Below are positions 52,475 to 64,000 of a stretch of 64,000 nucleotides of DNA, in pieces. The position numbers and the translations under genes are program-made. The notes beneath the pieces were generated by a model, which did not search any database, was not told the origin of the DNA, and saw nothing but the letters and a program-made list of their open reading frames with translations. Numbering within the stretch: the first letter of the stretch is position 1; every line of letters begins with the position of its first letter. Source of the stretch: Hippophae tibetana (taxonomy: Eukaryota; Streptophyta; Magnoliopsida; Rosales; Elaeagnaceae); the NCBI GenBank assembly GCA_037013495.1, contig CM072811.1, positions 38,455,452 to 38,519,451 on the forward strand, in the 5' to 3' direction.

Positions 52475-55400
52475 CTATGGTGGTTCCTCTGGTGGTTTCA
52501 CTTGGTAATAATATTGAGAAGAATAGGCTGGGGTTGCGGCTGGACTAAAACATAGATCAAGTGATGTGGGATTTGAAGGTATCGATTGATGAACGGCAGC
52601 TGGAAGAGGAGCTGAAAATGAGAATCCTGATGATGCTGCAGCTGAGAACAGTGCCATTGAGGTTGCAGTGAATTGGCCTTGCATCTGCCATGTCGTGTTG
52701 GGAATTCCTTGGGAAAAGCCCATTGCAATTCTCTTTCCTGTTGCTCTTTCCTGTCAAAAGAAAACCACTGAATGAGATAATTTAGGTTCATGCTCTTTCT
52801 CTCTGAAACTGAAAATTTATATAAAACCCACGTTATAAGGGAGCAGCTTTGGCCTTCTTTTGCTTAATTGATACATGTGAGCTAGCTTAATTAGTTTACT
52901 AAGAATATACCCTTTAGAAGAAACTCCCTAACCATGGTTGATAAAAAAAATATATGTACTCATATAAGCTGTTAATGAGTTTTAGTAGGACAAAAACTAC
53001 AGATATTAGATTTTTTTTGTTCCTAGAACAAAATTCTCTAACTGTGTAACCAGGCTTGTTCTTGTATAAATGATGCCAATCAGGTCAATGAAACTTACCG
53101 AGATTCATGGAGAGAATGAAACTTACCTCACCGGGAAAGAAATCAGGATGCATGCTATTCAATAAAGGAGGCTGCTCTGATGTTAGACCTTTGAAAGGTG
53201 AATTATCGAATGAGGCATTAGGATTGTTTCCCATCTGCAAGAGCTGTAGTATACAAAATACATAATTTGATTCTCATTCAACTCATTACCAATCTCAAGA
53301 AAACTACTAAAACAAAGATAATAAATATTCGAAGTATCAAAGTTGAAAGATTACCTGCGTATTTACACCATGGACATAGTTAGGGCTAGGTTGGAACTGA
53401 TGACAGCCCTCACTTCCATTTTGACGTGAGAAAAATGGAAAGGGGGATATTCCCAAATTGAGATCAAGGTTGTGATTACCACCTGTATCAGGAAGAGAAA
53501 ATCCAACACTAATTCAGAGAGATTTTTTTTCTTCTTCTCAATTTAGCAAAAGGTAATTACTAGGAGTCCAGAACAGCAGATACTGCTACAAGGCATTACC
53601 TTCATTACTGCCCTCAGTGATCATCTCCCCATTATATGTACTTGGCTCAAAGTTGGTGACAGCCTCCCTTCCATTGCATTTGATTGCTGCCTTGTCATAT
53701 GCCCTGATTTCCAGAAAATCAAAAGGAAGATGTGTTGGTTGAAAGCTTAATGAGGTTGATAATAAAGTCGATATCATGTAGAATGTAATTCATGATCATT
53801 AGGACCTTGCAGCTTCTACTTCGCTGTCGAACAGCCCAAGATAGATATACCTGCATGCAAGCATGGTAACCTCCTGATGAAAACAGAGTGCCCAAATAAT
53901 AGGCATCTTACATTCTTTCTCCAAAATAGTACAGAAAATGATCATTTGATCATTAGCGTGAATCACAGTGAAAGGACTTAAATTTCCGATGATACTCTTA
54001 AGTTTAAGCAGATATATAAAATGTTCAAAATTCCATATAGAATAGTTCCTCACTTTTTGCCAAGGAACTGCCCCATTCGAGCTTCCCATCGGCCACATTT
54101 GTGCAGCGTCACTCCTCGGTATTTCGAGCTCCCCCTTGAGAAACCAGTGCTCTGTCTGCGTAGTATATGGACAAATTCTTCCTTTGTCAAATTTGTCATC
54201 TGTACACAGTTTTTATATATGTTAAAAGTCCAATCGGTACCTACAGCTGGAAGCCTGGAAACAAAGATTTCATATTTCAAACTACACCATTCTACCTGTT
54301 TCATATCCTCCTCATAATCGCTAATACTGAAATTGATATCAGCATCGACTCCCCTGAATTTAATTGCAGCTCGATCATAGGCTCTAAATTCAAGAAATCC
54401 AAGTCAAAAAGAAAAATAGAAACTACCCAAAACTTCCAAAAGTTTTCGAAATAAATCTACCATGAGTCAATAGCATAACGAATTTACAAGAAAAATTACC
54501 TAGCCGCAGAATGAGCAGTGTCAAATCCACCTAAATATGCCCAAAATAGAAATTCATCAAGTCAAAAAAATAAAAAATAAAAAATAAAAATACTCCACAA
54601 ATACAAGACAGCAATAATAACTTCACTGGGTAGAACTTAGCATCAATCAAATACAGATATTAAATCCATACCCAAATAAACTTGTTTCCCACAGTCCCTG
54701 CACCAAGAAGAATAAGTCATTCAGATTGTAGTCATTTCATTCAAAATCAATATATACAACAGATCGCGCTCAAACTATGGATGGCCAAACCAGACAGATT
54801 ATGCGACATGAAGAGAACTCGTTAAGCAGATATATTAAATATAAAACTAAATTCTGAACTGAGTTATGCAAATTAACAAGACGACATAGTCATCAAAATT
54901 ACAAACAAACAAACAAAATTCTACATAGTAAGACCACTCAATTTTTTAAAAATAATCCCCAACTCCTAACTTCAACTAAAACAAATGTGATACTGAAATT
55001 CACTCACCAAATATGTGATTCCCATCTTCCAGTCCTCCTATAGAAGGTGACTCCTCTGTACTGGGAGCTTCGAGACCTGGGTCCTCTTCTACTCTTCTTT
55101 ACCTGCTGTTGGTGTGCCTGTGGTTGTGGTTTTGGTTGCTGAGCCATCCTCATCTCCACAGACCCACCCTGATCGAACCCCATCTCAATCCAATTCTTCC
55201 TCGATGAGGAAGACAACGATGTAGACTGCCCTTGCCAATCTTTAAAATTCCCATTTACTCCAACTTCATCTACTCCATTCACCACTGGAAATAAATCCTT
55301 TGTTTCTACGACTTCGTTTGACTCGTTCCCTCCACTCCCGAATTTCATTATATCAAAATTAAAGGTATACAGGTCATTCGCGCCGTTACGCGTAGAACAG

Positions 55401-55576
55401 AACTCGTCATCACCTCCGTTGCTCGAAGCGTCCGCATTGGCAATCGATGAGTTCGATGTCCCTGACTCGTCCAATTGTGGCCTGCCGGAGCCTTGTGGAA
55501 AATTCTCGAAGAAATTCCCCGATTCTTCGTTCTGCGTCGATTCCGCAGAAGCCACATTCAGATTGAGATCCAACAT
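52475..55576 (-). CDS. RAP2-7: AP2-type transcription factor, RAP2.7/TOE1-like (euAP2, miR172-regulated)
   Basis: Ten coding exons on the - strand: 55576-55008, 54697-54672 (26-bp microexon), 54530-54500, 54383-54296, 54199-54054, 53850-53806, 53703-53600, 53482-53355, 53243-53127, 52750-52475. They total 1530 nt (509 aa plus stop); all junctions are GT-AG and phases agree. The protein starts MLDLNLN, an EAR repression motif. A basic nuclear signal ([12 protein letters not shown], about 160-171) follows, then AP2 domain 1 (about 171-230, [18 protein letters not shown]), AP2 domain 2 (about 262-320, [20 protein letters not shown]) and a second EAR motif (LDLNLGI, 342-348). The C-terminal exon carries the miR172 site. 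The start is fixed by an in-frame stop just upstream. The N-terminus and the ESGTS.SS.NAD stretch fit RAP2.7/TOE1 rather than AP2 itself. Family members repress flowering through TOPLESS-type corepressors. Intact. Confidence 0.93.
52621..52641 (-). promoter_or_regulatory. miR172 target site in the AP2-like mRNA
   Basis: On the - strand the 21 nt run from ctgcagcatc to caggattct, the classic miR172 complementary site of plant AP2/TOE genes. It lies in the last coding exon and codes for AAASSGF, as in the family. miR172 pairs here and blocks translation or cuts the mRNA, so protein falls as the plant matures. Confidence 0.96.
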
Positions 55577-56160
55577 GTTTCTTGTGATTCTTATGCTTTC
55601 CAATTAAACTTCAAATTGAGCTAATGAACTAAAAATTTCTAAAAATTCAACTATTAACTAGCTCACTTATTCGCTATATCACATATGTATCAATTAATGG
55701 TTTAAGTAACAGTAAATCCAACGGAGAAATCGATCGGATCAGCGACCAAAATACACTGAGGTGAAAATCACCTAGCTCAAACTTAAAATTTACAGAAACC
55801 AAAAGCAGAAGCAAGAGAGATAAAGAGAAAGAAGAAGAATAGTGAAAGATATTGAAAGAGAGTGAAGAATTAACTCAAATAAACCACTATTTCTCTTCCT
55901 CCCTCTCTACCTCAATATCGTCGCCGGCGAAAGCTACTGATCTCTGATGAAGAAGGAGAAGAATAGGAAGGGTAAGACAGGGTCGTCTAAGAAATGAGCA
56001 AATGAAGTTGCATTGATGTTAGAGACAATAAAACGGCGATGAGGTGAGAATAATGAGTTGAAATCATTGCCGACTATGGCTATGATTCCATGGGAGAGAA
56101 AAGAGAAGAAGATGGGACTTGTGAAATAACATATTTCAGACCCATTTAAATAGGATGGAA
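55577..56160 (-). promoter_or_regulatory. 5' leader and promoter of the AP2-like gene
   Basis: On the - strand a TATA-like tatttaaat lies at 56152-56144, which would put the start near 56118. The downstream leader of about 540 nt is CT-rich (tctctttatctctcttgc-like), typical of plant leaders, and may include an intron (possible donors near 55795, acceptors near 55635). If unspliced, it contains short upstream frames, for example a three-codon one at 56091-56080. None of these points is proven by sequence alone. Confidence 0.4.
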
Positions 56161-56589
56161 TATTGAATTAACTATTTCTTATTTTTTTTCCTTTTTTCAC
56201 ATCCTAGTTTCCGGTGACCGGTTCGGTAGGTATCCGGTTGATGATGTTGCCAAAAGATATTTCCTTACTGTACCAATCCGACACTGCGAAAACTGTAAAT
56301 CCTTTCTGGCTTCCTCCACTTTTTCGTGGTCTCGCAAATGGGAACATCCTTATATTGCCTCAACTAATTTAGTTATTTTTATTTCTTTTAATATAAAAAA
56401 AAGTGCACCAATTCTTATTTTATTGATATAGAATTAAAGTTTTAGAAAAAAGTTGGCGATAACCAACATTTAGGAGTCAGCGAGAAGGTAGTTTTAAACA
56501 TTATTTCAAATAGTGAAAAAATTGGTGGGTGTGTACATCTCAAACTTTTATGGAAGATTTTTAGGGATTAATTAAAGACTCCGCGCGCA
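56161..56589. other. Spacer upstream of the AP2-like gene
   Basis: AT-rich, with a short GC-richer patch near 56210-56250 (ccggtgaccggttcggt). It probably holds distal promoter sequence; no specific element was recognised. Confidence 0.4.
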
Positions 56590-57440
56590 CTAGTAAATTT
56601 AGGAGCCATGGGATCAGTAGTAACATGGAGCAATAAGCAACGAGTTCAACAACAAAATCATAGATGGTTAGTTACTTGGGAATTTTGTGAAGCTTTCCCA
56701 AATGCAAGTGTTCTTTATTTGAATGTCACGGGGACTGACCATACAGCTTTGTTATATATGTCTTCTTCTCCATGCCCAACACAAGTAACATTTCAATTTT
56801 AGACATTGGTGGGGCTAACATTCTAAATATGTGAGGATCACGTATCTTGAATAGTAAAATCGAACTTTTCGTGAAAAATAAAAACATCACTTAAAATTTA
56901 TCATTTTATTTTATTATGTTTTTGTAACATTATAACGATTTGTTACTCTTTTTTCAATATTATTGTCCTATAATGTCGTTATCTTGTTCCGTTTGTGATT
57001 CTTATTATGACACTAGTGTTAGTAATGTCCTACATATATTATGCCCCTCATTTTGTTTCCATCAATTTGGCATCGTTTTTTCTTGACTTATTTTTGGGAG
57101 TTTTTCAAATGGATTCTGACGATAGGTGGTGGCAATGGATTGTTAGCTAAGGTTGTTATTAACTTTTGGTGTCGTTTGGAAAGTTCAAAATGTGAGAGTT
57201 TTTAATTAATTGTGAAGTTTTTTTTAATCCAGATTTAATTATTTTTAGTATCCATCGTGATTAGAACTTGATTTGACTAATTCAACTACTATTTATGGTC
57301 ATAGGGATGCTAGTGTCCTTTATGCTTTTATAATTTATATTGTGTTGCCGTGTGTTTTCTTGTGGAGTGGTTTTTTTTTTCTTTCCTTTATTGGTTGTTT
57401 TATAATAAAATTAATATCTTTTTATTTGATATAAAAAAAA
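56590..57440 (+). pseudogene. LINE (L1-type) remnant: endonuclease end plus possible 3' end
   Basis: At 56593-56802 the frame reads NLGAMGSVVTWSNKQR, then WEFCEAFPNASVLYLN and GTDHTALLYM. These are the C-terminal motifs of plant LINE endonucleases (DLG..G..fTWsN, FPnA.v.hl, sDHapi). Further right, 57300-57440 ends in ataaaattaatatctttttatt then an A-rich run, like the 3' end of such LINEs. Reverse transcriptase is missing between them, so this would be an internally deleted copy or two separate pieces. The endonuclease match is good; the 3' end is tentative. Confidence 0.55.
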
Positions 57441-60400
57441 AACAAAATGCAAAATTATTAGCAGTTGACTACAAAGGAATATCCGTGAAGCACGCGCAGC
57501 AAAGACAATTAAATTTTGCATATTTCAAGTTTTTTTATTCTATTTTTTATTAACGTCCAAAAAAAAATTTGTTTTTCTTTGCTATTTGAACGCGAATTTA
57601 TTTGATAAAATAATTAAAATAAAATATTTATAATTTATAATTATAAAAATATTATTAAATTTATATTAAACGTTATTAATTAAACATTGTTTCAATTGAA
57701 TTATGCATATTTAAATTCTTTTAATAGTAAACGTTATTTATTAAATTATTTTTAATATTATTTTAATTATTATTAATTTTAGAGATATTAAGTTTTATAA
57801 TATTTTAATTCATTTTAAGTTTTATAAATTAAAAAAGTTTTTTATAATAAAAAAAAAATATTTATTTATTTATTTTAAAGTGAAGGATCTTGTTTATGTG
57901 TTCTAATTACTAACAAATTTGTAATTCAATCGTATAAATCTCAATTAAATATGTTAGAATGTATATATTTTGAGCCCATTATGAGTATTTTAATTGTATG
58001 TATTAAAAAATATTGTAACTAAAATAATAGTAAATAAAGTTATGTTTTGGGTTAAAAAGGTGATGTACGGAAGGTTTAATATATCAATATAAAGATATCG
58101 AGAATTGAATTTTAGGTTATTAAGGAAAACTTTTAAAAAAAAGTTCACAAAAATTATTAACAAGAAAATATATAAATTTTTTAATAAACCTTCCAAATAA
58201 CAAAACAATCCGCTACTTATTTTTTAAACTAATTTTTTTATTTATTAGATATAATTATAAATATATATATATATTGATCAATAAACTCTAAAATTATAAG
58301 ATAAGTAATTAAAATATTTTAAATACTTAAAATTATAATACTAATAATTATGCCAACTGCTATGGTCTTTGAAAATATCATATTTTTTGTTGTCTAGAAA
58401 CATATCTTTTGAATTTCCATTATAAAAAATTTGTTACTACATTAATACTCATCTTATTTGTATTTTTTATATTATAAATTATAATTGATATTTTAGATAA
58501 TTATTAATTAAAATAATTAAAATTATTTTTATTTAATTTATAATTAACTAATACATTATTTATAATAATATCAAATCTTATCAGATCAATAAACTTTTTG
58601 TGTTACTTACCATCTTGGCATGGTTCGTCATTTTCGGTACTCGCAAAGAGAACAATCATTTATATAAAGATATATTTTGCTTCAAACGATAAGATATCCA
58701 AAAAGTCACTTACAACTGGGTAAAAATACCGACATTGTTTGTAATATTACTGTAATAATATTATATTTTTATATATTTTAATATTAAAATGTATTTTTTA
58801 TATTTTTTTTATCAAATTATTACAAAAATATTGATAATATAGATAAAATATTATTGTCAATAAAATGTGATTAAATATTAATAATATAGATAAAATATTA
58901 TTGTAAATAAAATGTGATTTGAATGTCTTTTTTAATTAAAATATTTTAAATATTATAAATATTATCTTTAAAATATTAATTCTTATTTTTATTTTTATTT
59001 TTTTTACTTCTACCATTAACCATTTCAATTCAACTTTTTGTCACCTTATTAGTACATAATATATATATATATTTTTTGCAATATGTTTTCTATACATATA
59101 AATATTTTTAAAAATAAATAATAAATAAAATTTATTTTCATACTTTTGATATTTATTTATTTATAGTAATATAATTAGATATTTTACTTAATTATTTAAA
59201 ATATTTTAACTACTTATTTTATAATATTTAGTAAAAAGTATATATATTTTAATTAATTAATATAAATATTTTATCTATTTAAAAATATATTTATTAAATA
59301 AAAAAAATTAATTTAAAATATAATTAATTGATAGCATACAACTATTTTTTATGTGATTATAATTTTTTTTATAAATAAAACGATATCTTTAATATGATTT
59401 AAATATACAATTTAATATGGAACATATAGAATGATATTTTTACTTTGGTGCTTGCATGATATTTTTTTACCTAATAAAAGGTATATGTTGATTTTTGTAC
59501 GACATGAAACAATAAATGCTTTTATAAAAAAATGTATTATTTTAATTTTTATGAAAAATAATGTATTTTTAAATTTTAGAGAAATTTTGAAATAAATTTT
59601 TATATATAAAAAATATATCATATAATTATATTTATATTTAATATAATTTATAATAAAAAAATAAATTTTATCTTAAATTTATTAAGTCAACCACGATTAT
59701 TCTTATATATCACCCACAACAAAAATATAATCAGATTAGAGGATATTTTTCTTTAACTAGAAGAATATTTCCTTTGCGTAAATCACGTTGAAGAACAAAT
59801 CTTTTTTCCTGTTTAAGGAAAGTACAAGATGGGATTCGAGGATTGGATTTATGTGGAAGTTACAAAACAAACAAGGCCAATATGAATGAATAATACTATA
59901 ATTTTTTTGTGGTCCGGCCATTATTTGAAGTCAAATCCCACCAATTATTTGTTTCTTCTAGTATACACTACTGTCCCCATCAGTCAAAAATTAATGTATT
60001 AATATCATATTTCGTCCACACTATTAACTATATTAAATATAATTATATTATATTATATAATATTTAAAAACAAATTAATAAACTAATTTATTTCCCCTGA
60101 ATAATTGATTTTAATTTTAAAAATACAAAAAAATCAATTTAATTGAATGATTGAAATTTTAAAATTTATAAACTGACTTATATATTATTAATATGTATGT
60201 TTATATTTTAAATTTTATACATTTATAATAGATATATTATATACATTTATAATCATATATTTTATTGTTATTTAAAAATATGAAAAAACGTGTATTATTT
60301 TTCTCTTATATTTATTTAAAAAATATTATAATTAAGAAAATATTTAAATTATTTTTTTATCTTAAATTTTCAACAATATACTTATTTTTAAAGTTCTTTT

Positions 60401-61130
60401 ATACTAAAAATTGAATGCACATATAGTTTAAATGTTAATATATAATTTTTAATTAAATAATAAATATTATTTATCAATTTAATAAAAATATAAAATTAAA
60501 ATAATTTAAATTCATTTAAAAATAATTAAGTCTAAACCGTAAATCGAATTTATCAAAATGATATAAATAAGTTGATCAAATATTCTCTGACCAAAAGTTT
60601 ACGAATCCTTTTAGTTTTTGATTTATTAAACCAATGTCCTTTAGTATGTTTGGCATTTTAAGTAAAAGCAAACCAAAATTAAATTGGGTCTATTTCTAAT
60701 ATTTGATGAAAATTTAAATAATATAATTTGATAAAAATTATAATAAATATTTTAATAAGATAATTTATATTTAAAATAATATTTAATTTATTTTATGTAG
60801 TTTTCTTATACATAAAAATAATTTAATTAAAAAAATTTATTTAAATTAATATTTATTTTATTTTTATATTTTTTTACATTTAATTTTTTTTTATAATTTA
60901 AAATAAAAGAAAATTTCAAAACACATAATTTTAGAATTAAAATTTCACAAAGATTAAGTAAAGTACCCAGTACAATTTAAACTCACACTTACTACTAGTA
61001 TTAACTTTTTACATAATCATATAATTTTTATTTTTTTATAATATGATCTCACTTTAAAGTCAAATATAATAGTGTACAAAAATTATACAATCAATGTCTT
61101 TAATACTATAGAACAAATATACCCTAAGAG
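57441..61130. other. AT-rich spacer
   Basis: About 3.7 kb of extremely AT-rich sequence with no supportable gene. Short open frames (for example 57990-58208 and 59412-59621) are Lys/Ile/Phe-rich chance frames. Confidence 0.55.
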
Positions 61131-64000
61131 TATGTTTGTTACACTTATATGAATCTAGGATCGTTTCAACGTCACAATAGGCCAATTACAAACTCCAAAA
61201 GCAAGACGTTCAAATAAACACTAAACGAGTTAACTCAAGAATTGATTCAAGGTCAAAAAGTTCCCCAAAAAGAACACAACTCATGCCAAGGGTCATTTTA
61301 TGAAATAAGAGTGTTAATTATAAAAATTAGGTCTATACCGTAACATGAGTTAAAGCACGTTAGAGCATAGTACTATAGTGTGGATTTTGAATCCTAGTTA
61401 ATTTTATTACGTTGCAACACGAGTTATTGATCACAGTGGCATGAGGCTTTTGGAATATCTTTTTTCCAATTTTTAGGTCGCATCACAACATGGTTTATTG
61501 TGCATCATGGCATGCACACTATATTTCATATTGTCTTACATTTGACTTGTTCAAAATGCTTAGTTAATTTCATTTATCTTTTAATTAGGTTTTACACTTT
61601 GTGTTTCAGCTTTTAAATATATGTAGCCATCATCCATTGTTTGACAATTCAAATTTTAATATACACTTTTGATCTATATGAAAGTTGAGAGCTTTAAGCC
61701 TTGTTGTTTCTTTACGAATCAACTTATCAAGGGATTTGTGAACCTTGTAATGTCCTATCTTCATTGAATCTTTGGTGAGTAATATCCATAGAGTCAAAGT
61801 AAGTTTTATAATTTGAGTATTAGCTTTCTAAAATCAATTTTAATTTGTCGTTAGGTCTTTGACGATATCTCTTGAAAATCTCAAACCAATTCGCATTTAT
61901 GGATTTTAAGGATCGAGTTCATGGGTTCGCATCATTTGGTATTAGAGCCCTAGGTTCTAATTTCATATTCTTATCTTTTTATTTTTGTTCTTTATTTTCA
62001 TTTTTTTGAAATTTTTTTGAAATTTCTGAGTCAAATTTCGTCATTTAATTTTTGATTAGTTTTTTATTTGTTTTTTTTATTGTTGAATAGATCTATTAAA
62101 AAAAATAACATATCTAAAAAAAAGATATGATTTCAATATAAAAAATAAAAATAAAAAAAATCATAATTTTGTTCCAAGATTCCTACTTTGTTGTTTATTT
62201 CATTATTCTTGTCCTAATTTCTTGAGAAACTACTACAATTATATTATTATTATCCATTCTCGAGTAAAAAAAAAGAGAGAAAAGGAAAATTGTTGTATGT
62301 TCTAGCTTTAAGAGTCTAAAATCCTTTGATTTGATTCCGTAGAAAATCATCCCAAAGTGCCTTGACTTAGTTGGTTGTTTATACCTACCATTGATGATAG
62401 TTGAATTCTATACTATTTGGTTTTCTTAGGAGCTAGGGACACTTAAGTAATCAACTTAAGTGCAAAACACGAAAGGTGAAGGTGAAAGGATTTAATTCTT
62501 ATCACTAATATCTTTGTTTGTTCTAGTTATTACACAATGCCAATCAAGAGTACAATAATGGTAAATATGAATGAGATGATGGCTTGCAATAAGGAGCACC
62601 ACTAAGACTTCTAAATATTAAGGGACCAAGCTAATGTAGAGAAAGATCTTGAATATGGTAATTTGAGGATATTGGAGATTTTGAGGAAGAAGGAAATAGG
62701 GTACCCATTGGAGGTAGCTAGGTATTGAAATAGGGGAGGCAGAAATGGAAGGTGAAGTTTATAGAAACCATCACCTAGGCCATATGGTGGGGTTGATCAG
62801 AATTTGGAAAGCATCAAAATGAAGATGTCATATCTCCAAGGAAAGAATGACCTAGAATTACACATAGAATTGGAGAAGAAAGTGGAACACATCTTTGAGT
62901 ACCATAACTATTTTGAAGATAAAAAGGTAAAACTTGTTATTGAGTTTACTGATTATGCACTAAACAATTGCGATCAATTAGTGATTAGTAAGACGAGGAA
63001 CCATGAGAGACCAATTAACCATTGGGAAGACATGAAGGATATCATGTGAAATAGGTTTGTCCCTAGTTATTATTATAGGGAGCTATACCAAAATTTTACA
63101 GAGGCTTAATCAAGGGTCCATAATGGTAAATGATAATTACAAAGAGATGGAGGTGGTAATGGTAAGGACTAATATAAAATATGACAGAGAAACCACTATG
63201 ACTCGATTTTTAAGTGGATTAAACCAAGAGATTGCTAACATAGTGGAGCTTCATCACTATGTAGAGCTAGAGGACATAATCGATATGGAAATCGAAGTGG
63301 ACAGATAACTTAAAAGGAGAAGTAATCGGTCACCACCATAAGAATATAACTTTACTACACCTTGGAAGCCTAATTGGAGAAAATAAGAAGGAATAAGTTC
63401 CAAGCCAAAACCCGAACCAATCAAAGCCAAATACATGGAGATAAACAAGGGTAAATATAAAATTGAAATCCTAATTCATAATTGTGATATTCAATGCTTT
63501 CGTTGTCTTGGTAGGGGCACATTGCATCCTAATGTCCAAACCAGAGAAGAATGATAATCTAAGTGAGTAAATAGGTGGAAATTGATAGTGAAAGTACAGA
63601 TGAAGATATGCCACCACTAGAGGAAGTTAGTGATGAGAAAATAGTTATTATGGGAGGTGAATCTCTTGTGTTAAGGTGAACATTAACCACACAAATTAAA
63701 GAAAATGACATGGAACAACAAAGATGAAGATTCCCATATGTAGGAAAAATTATACGAAGGAAAATTATTCTTCCGACTCAAATAGATAACTAGAATCGAG
63801 ATGAGGTGTGGAAACACCAACCCATGGAATCTTTTAGTGAGCTCCATATCAATTCGGCCAAGAAGGCCTTAATATATGAATTAAACAATTAACAAAAAAG
63901 AACATGCTCAATAAAACACTTAACAAAATCAACCAATAGATGCAAGAATAACAATCTACAAAACATAAACTAGTGATGGTGTACCTCACATGCTCCAGTC
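61131..64000 (+). mobile_element. Ty3/Gypsy retrotransposon F, 5' part, running off the window
   Basis: A primer-binding-like site (tggtattagagcc) begins at 61937, directly after a probable LTR end (gcatca, 61934). The LTR start is unclear; tgtttgttacac near 61134 is one candidate. Gag follows (about 62800-63310, with LQGKNDLELHIELEKKVEHI and LSGLNQEIANIVELHHYVEL), then a zinc knuckle region (about 63490, CFRCLG.G) and an acidic stretch before where the protease should lie. The rest is beyond the right edge. Decayed, with several breaks. Confidence 0.75.

Overview
This is nuclear DNA from a flowering plant, probably a core eudicot; I cannot name the species. The evidence is two intron-rich genes with plant-specific architecture, a miR172 target site, very AT-rich spacers, and a dense load of plant retrotransposon and DNA-transposon families. 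There are no operons, rRNA, tRNA or CRISPR features.

Layout. Positions 1-1130 are AT-rich spacer with a short telomere-like patch at the edge. The first host gene, on the + strand (about 1140-9700, CDS 2269-8645, 12 coding exons, 1057 aa), is a NOT4/CNOT4 RING-type E3 ligase of the CCR4-NOT complex. Positions 9700-14370 are AT-rich and hold two small hAT-like non-autonomous elements. Positions 14371-26045 hold two decayed Ty1/Copia elements lying head to tail (A, then B). A 2.7 kb CACTA transposon with a clean 3-bp target duplication sits inside B. Positions 26377-31423 hold a better preserved Ty1/Copia element (C) with both LTRs and a 5-bp target duplication; its LTRs are built from about 28-bp repeats. 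An inverted fragment related to B (D) lies at 33433-35095. Positions 35878-39660 hold a tandem array with a unit of about 1.7 kb that carries a LINE RNase H remnant. Positions 39661-44664 hold a large non-coding LTR element on the - strand, with a (GAA)n tract in each LTR. Positions 44757-51318 hold a decayed Ty3/Gypsy element on the - strand, with a foreign LTR-like block inserted in it.

The second host gene, on the - strand (CDS 52475-55576, 10 coding exons, 509 aa), is a two-AP2-domain transcription factor of the RAP2.7/TOE1 type. It has two EAR motifs and a miR172 site in its last exon. Positions 56590-57440 hold a LINE remnant, 57440-61130 AT-rich spacer, and from about 61130 to the right edge lies the 5' part of another Gypsy element on the + strand.

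The two host genes are unrelated in function: one acts in mRNA decay and translation quality control, the other in flowering-time and phase-change repression. They are separated by about 43 kb of nested repeats. Both exon models were built by hand from splice signals and keep the reading frame throughout. I did not find a convincing undescribed biological system. The most unusual structures are the LINE-bearing tandem array, the GAA-bearing non-coding LTR element, and the inverted pair of related Copia copies (B and D) around element C.
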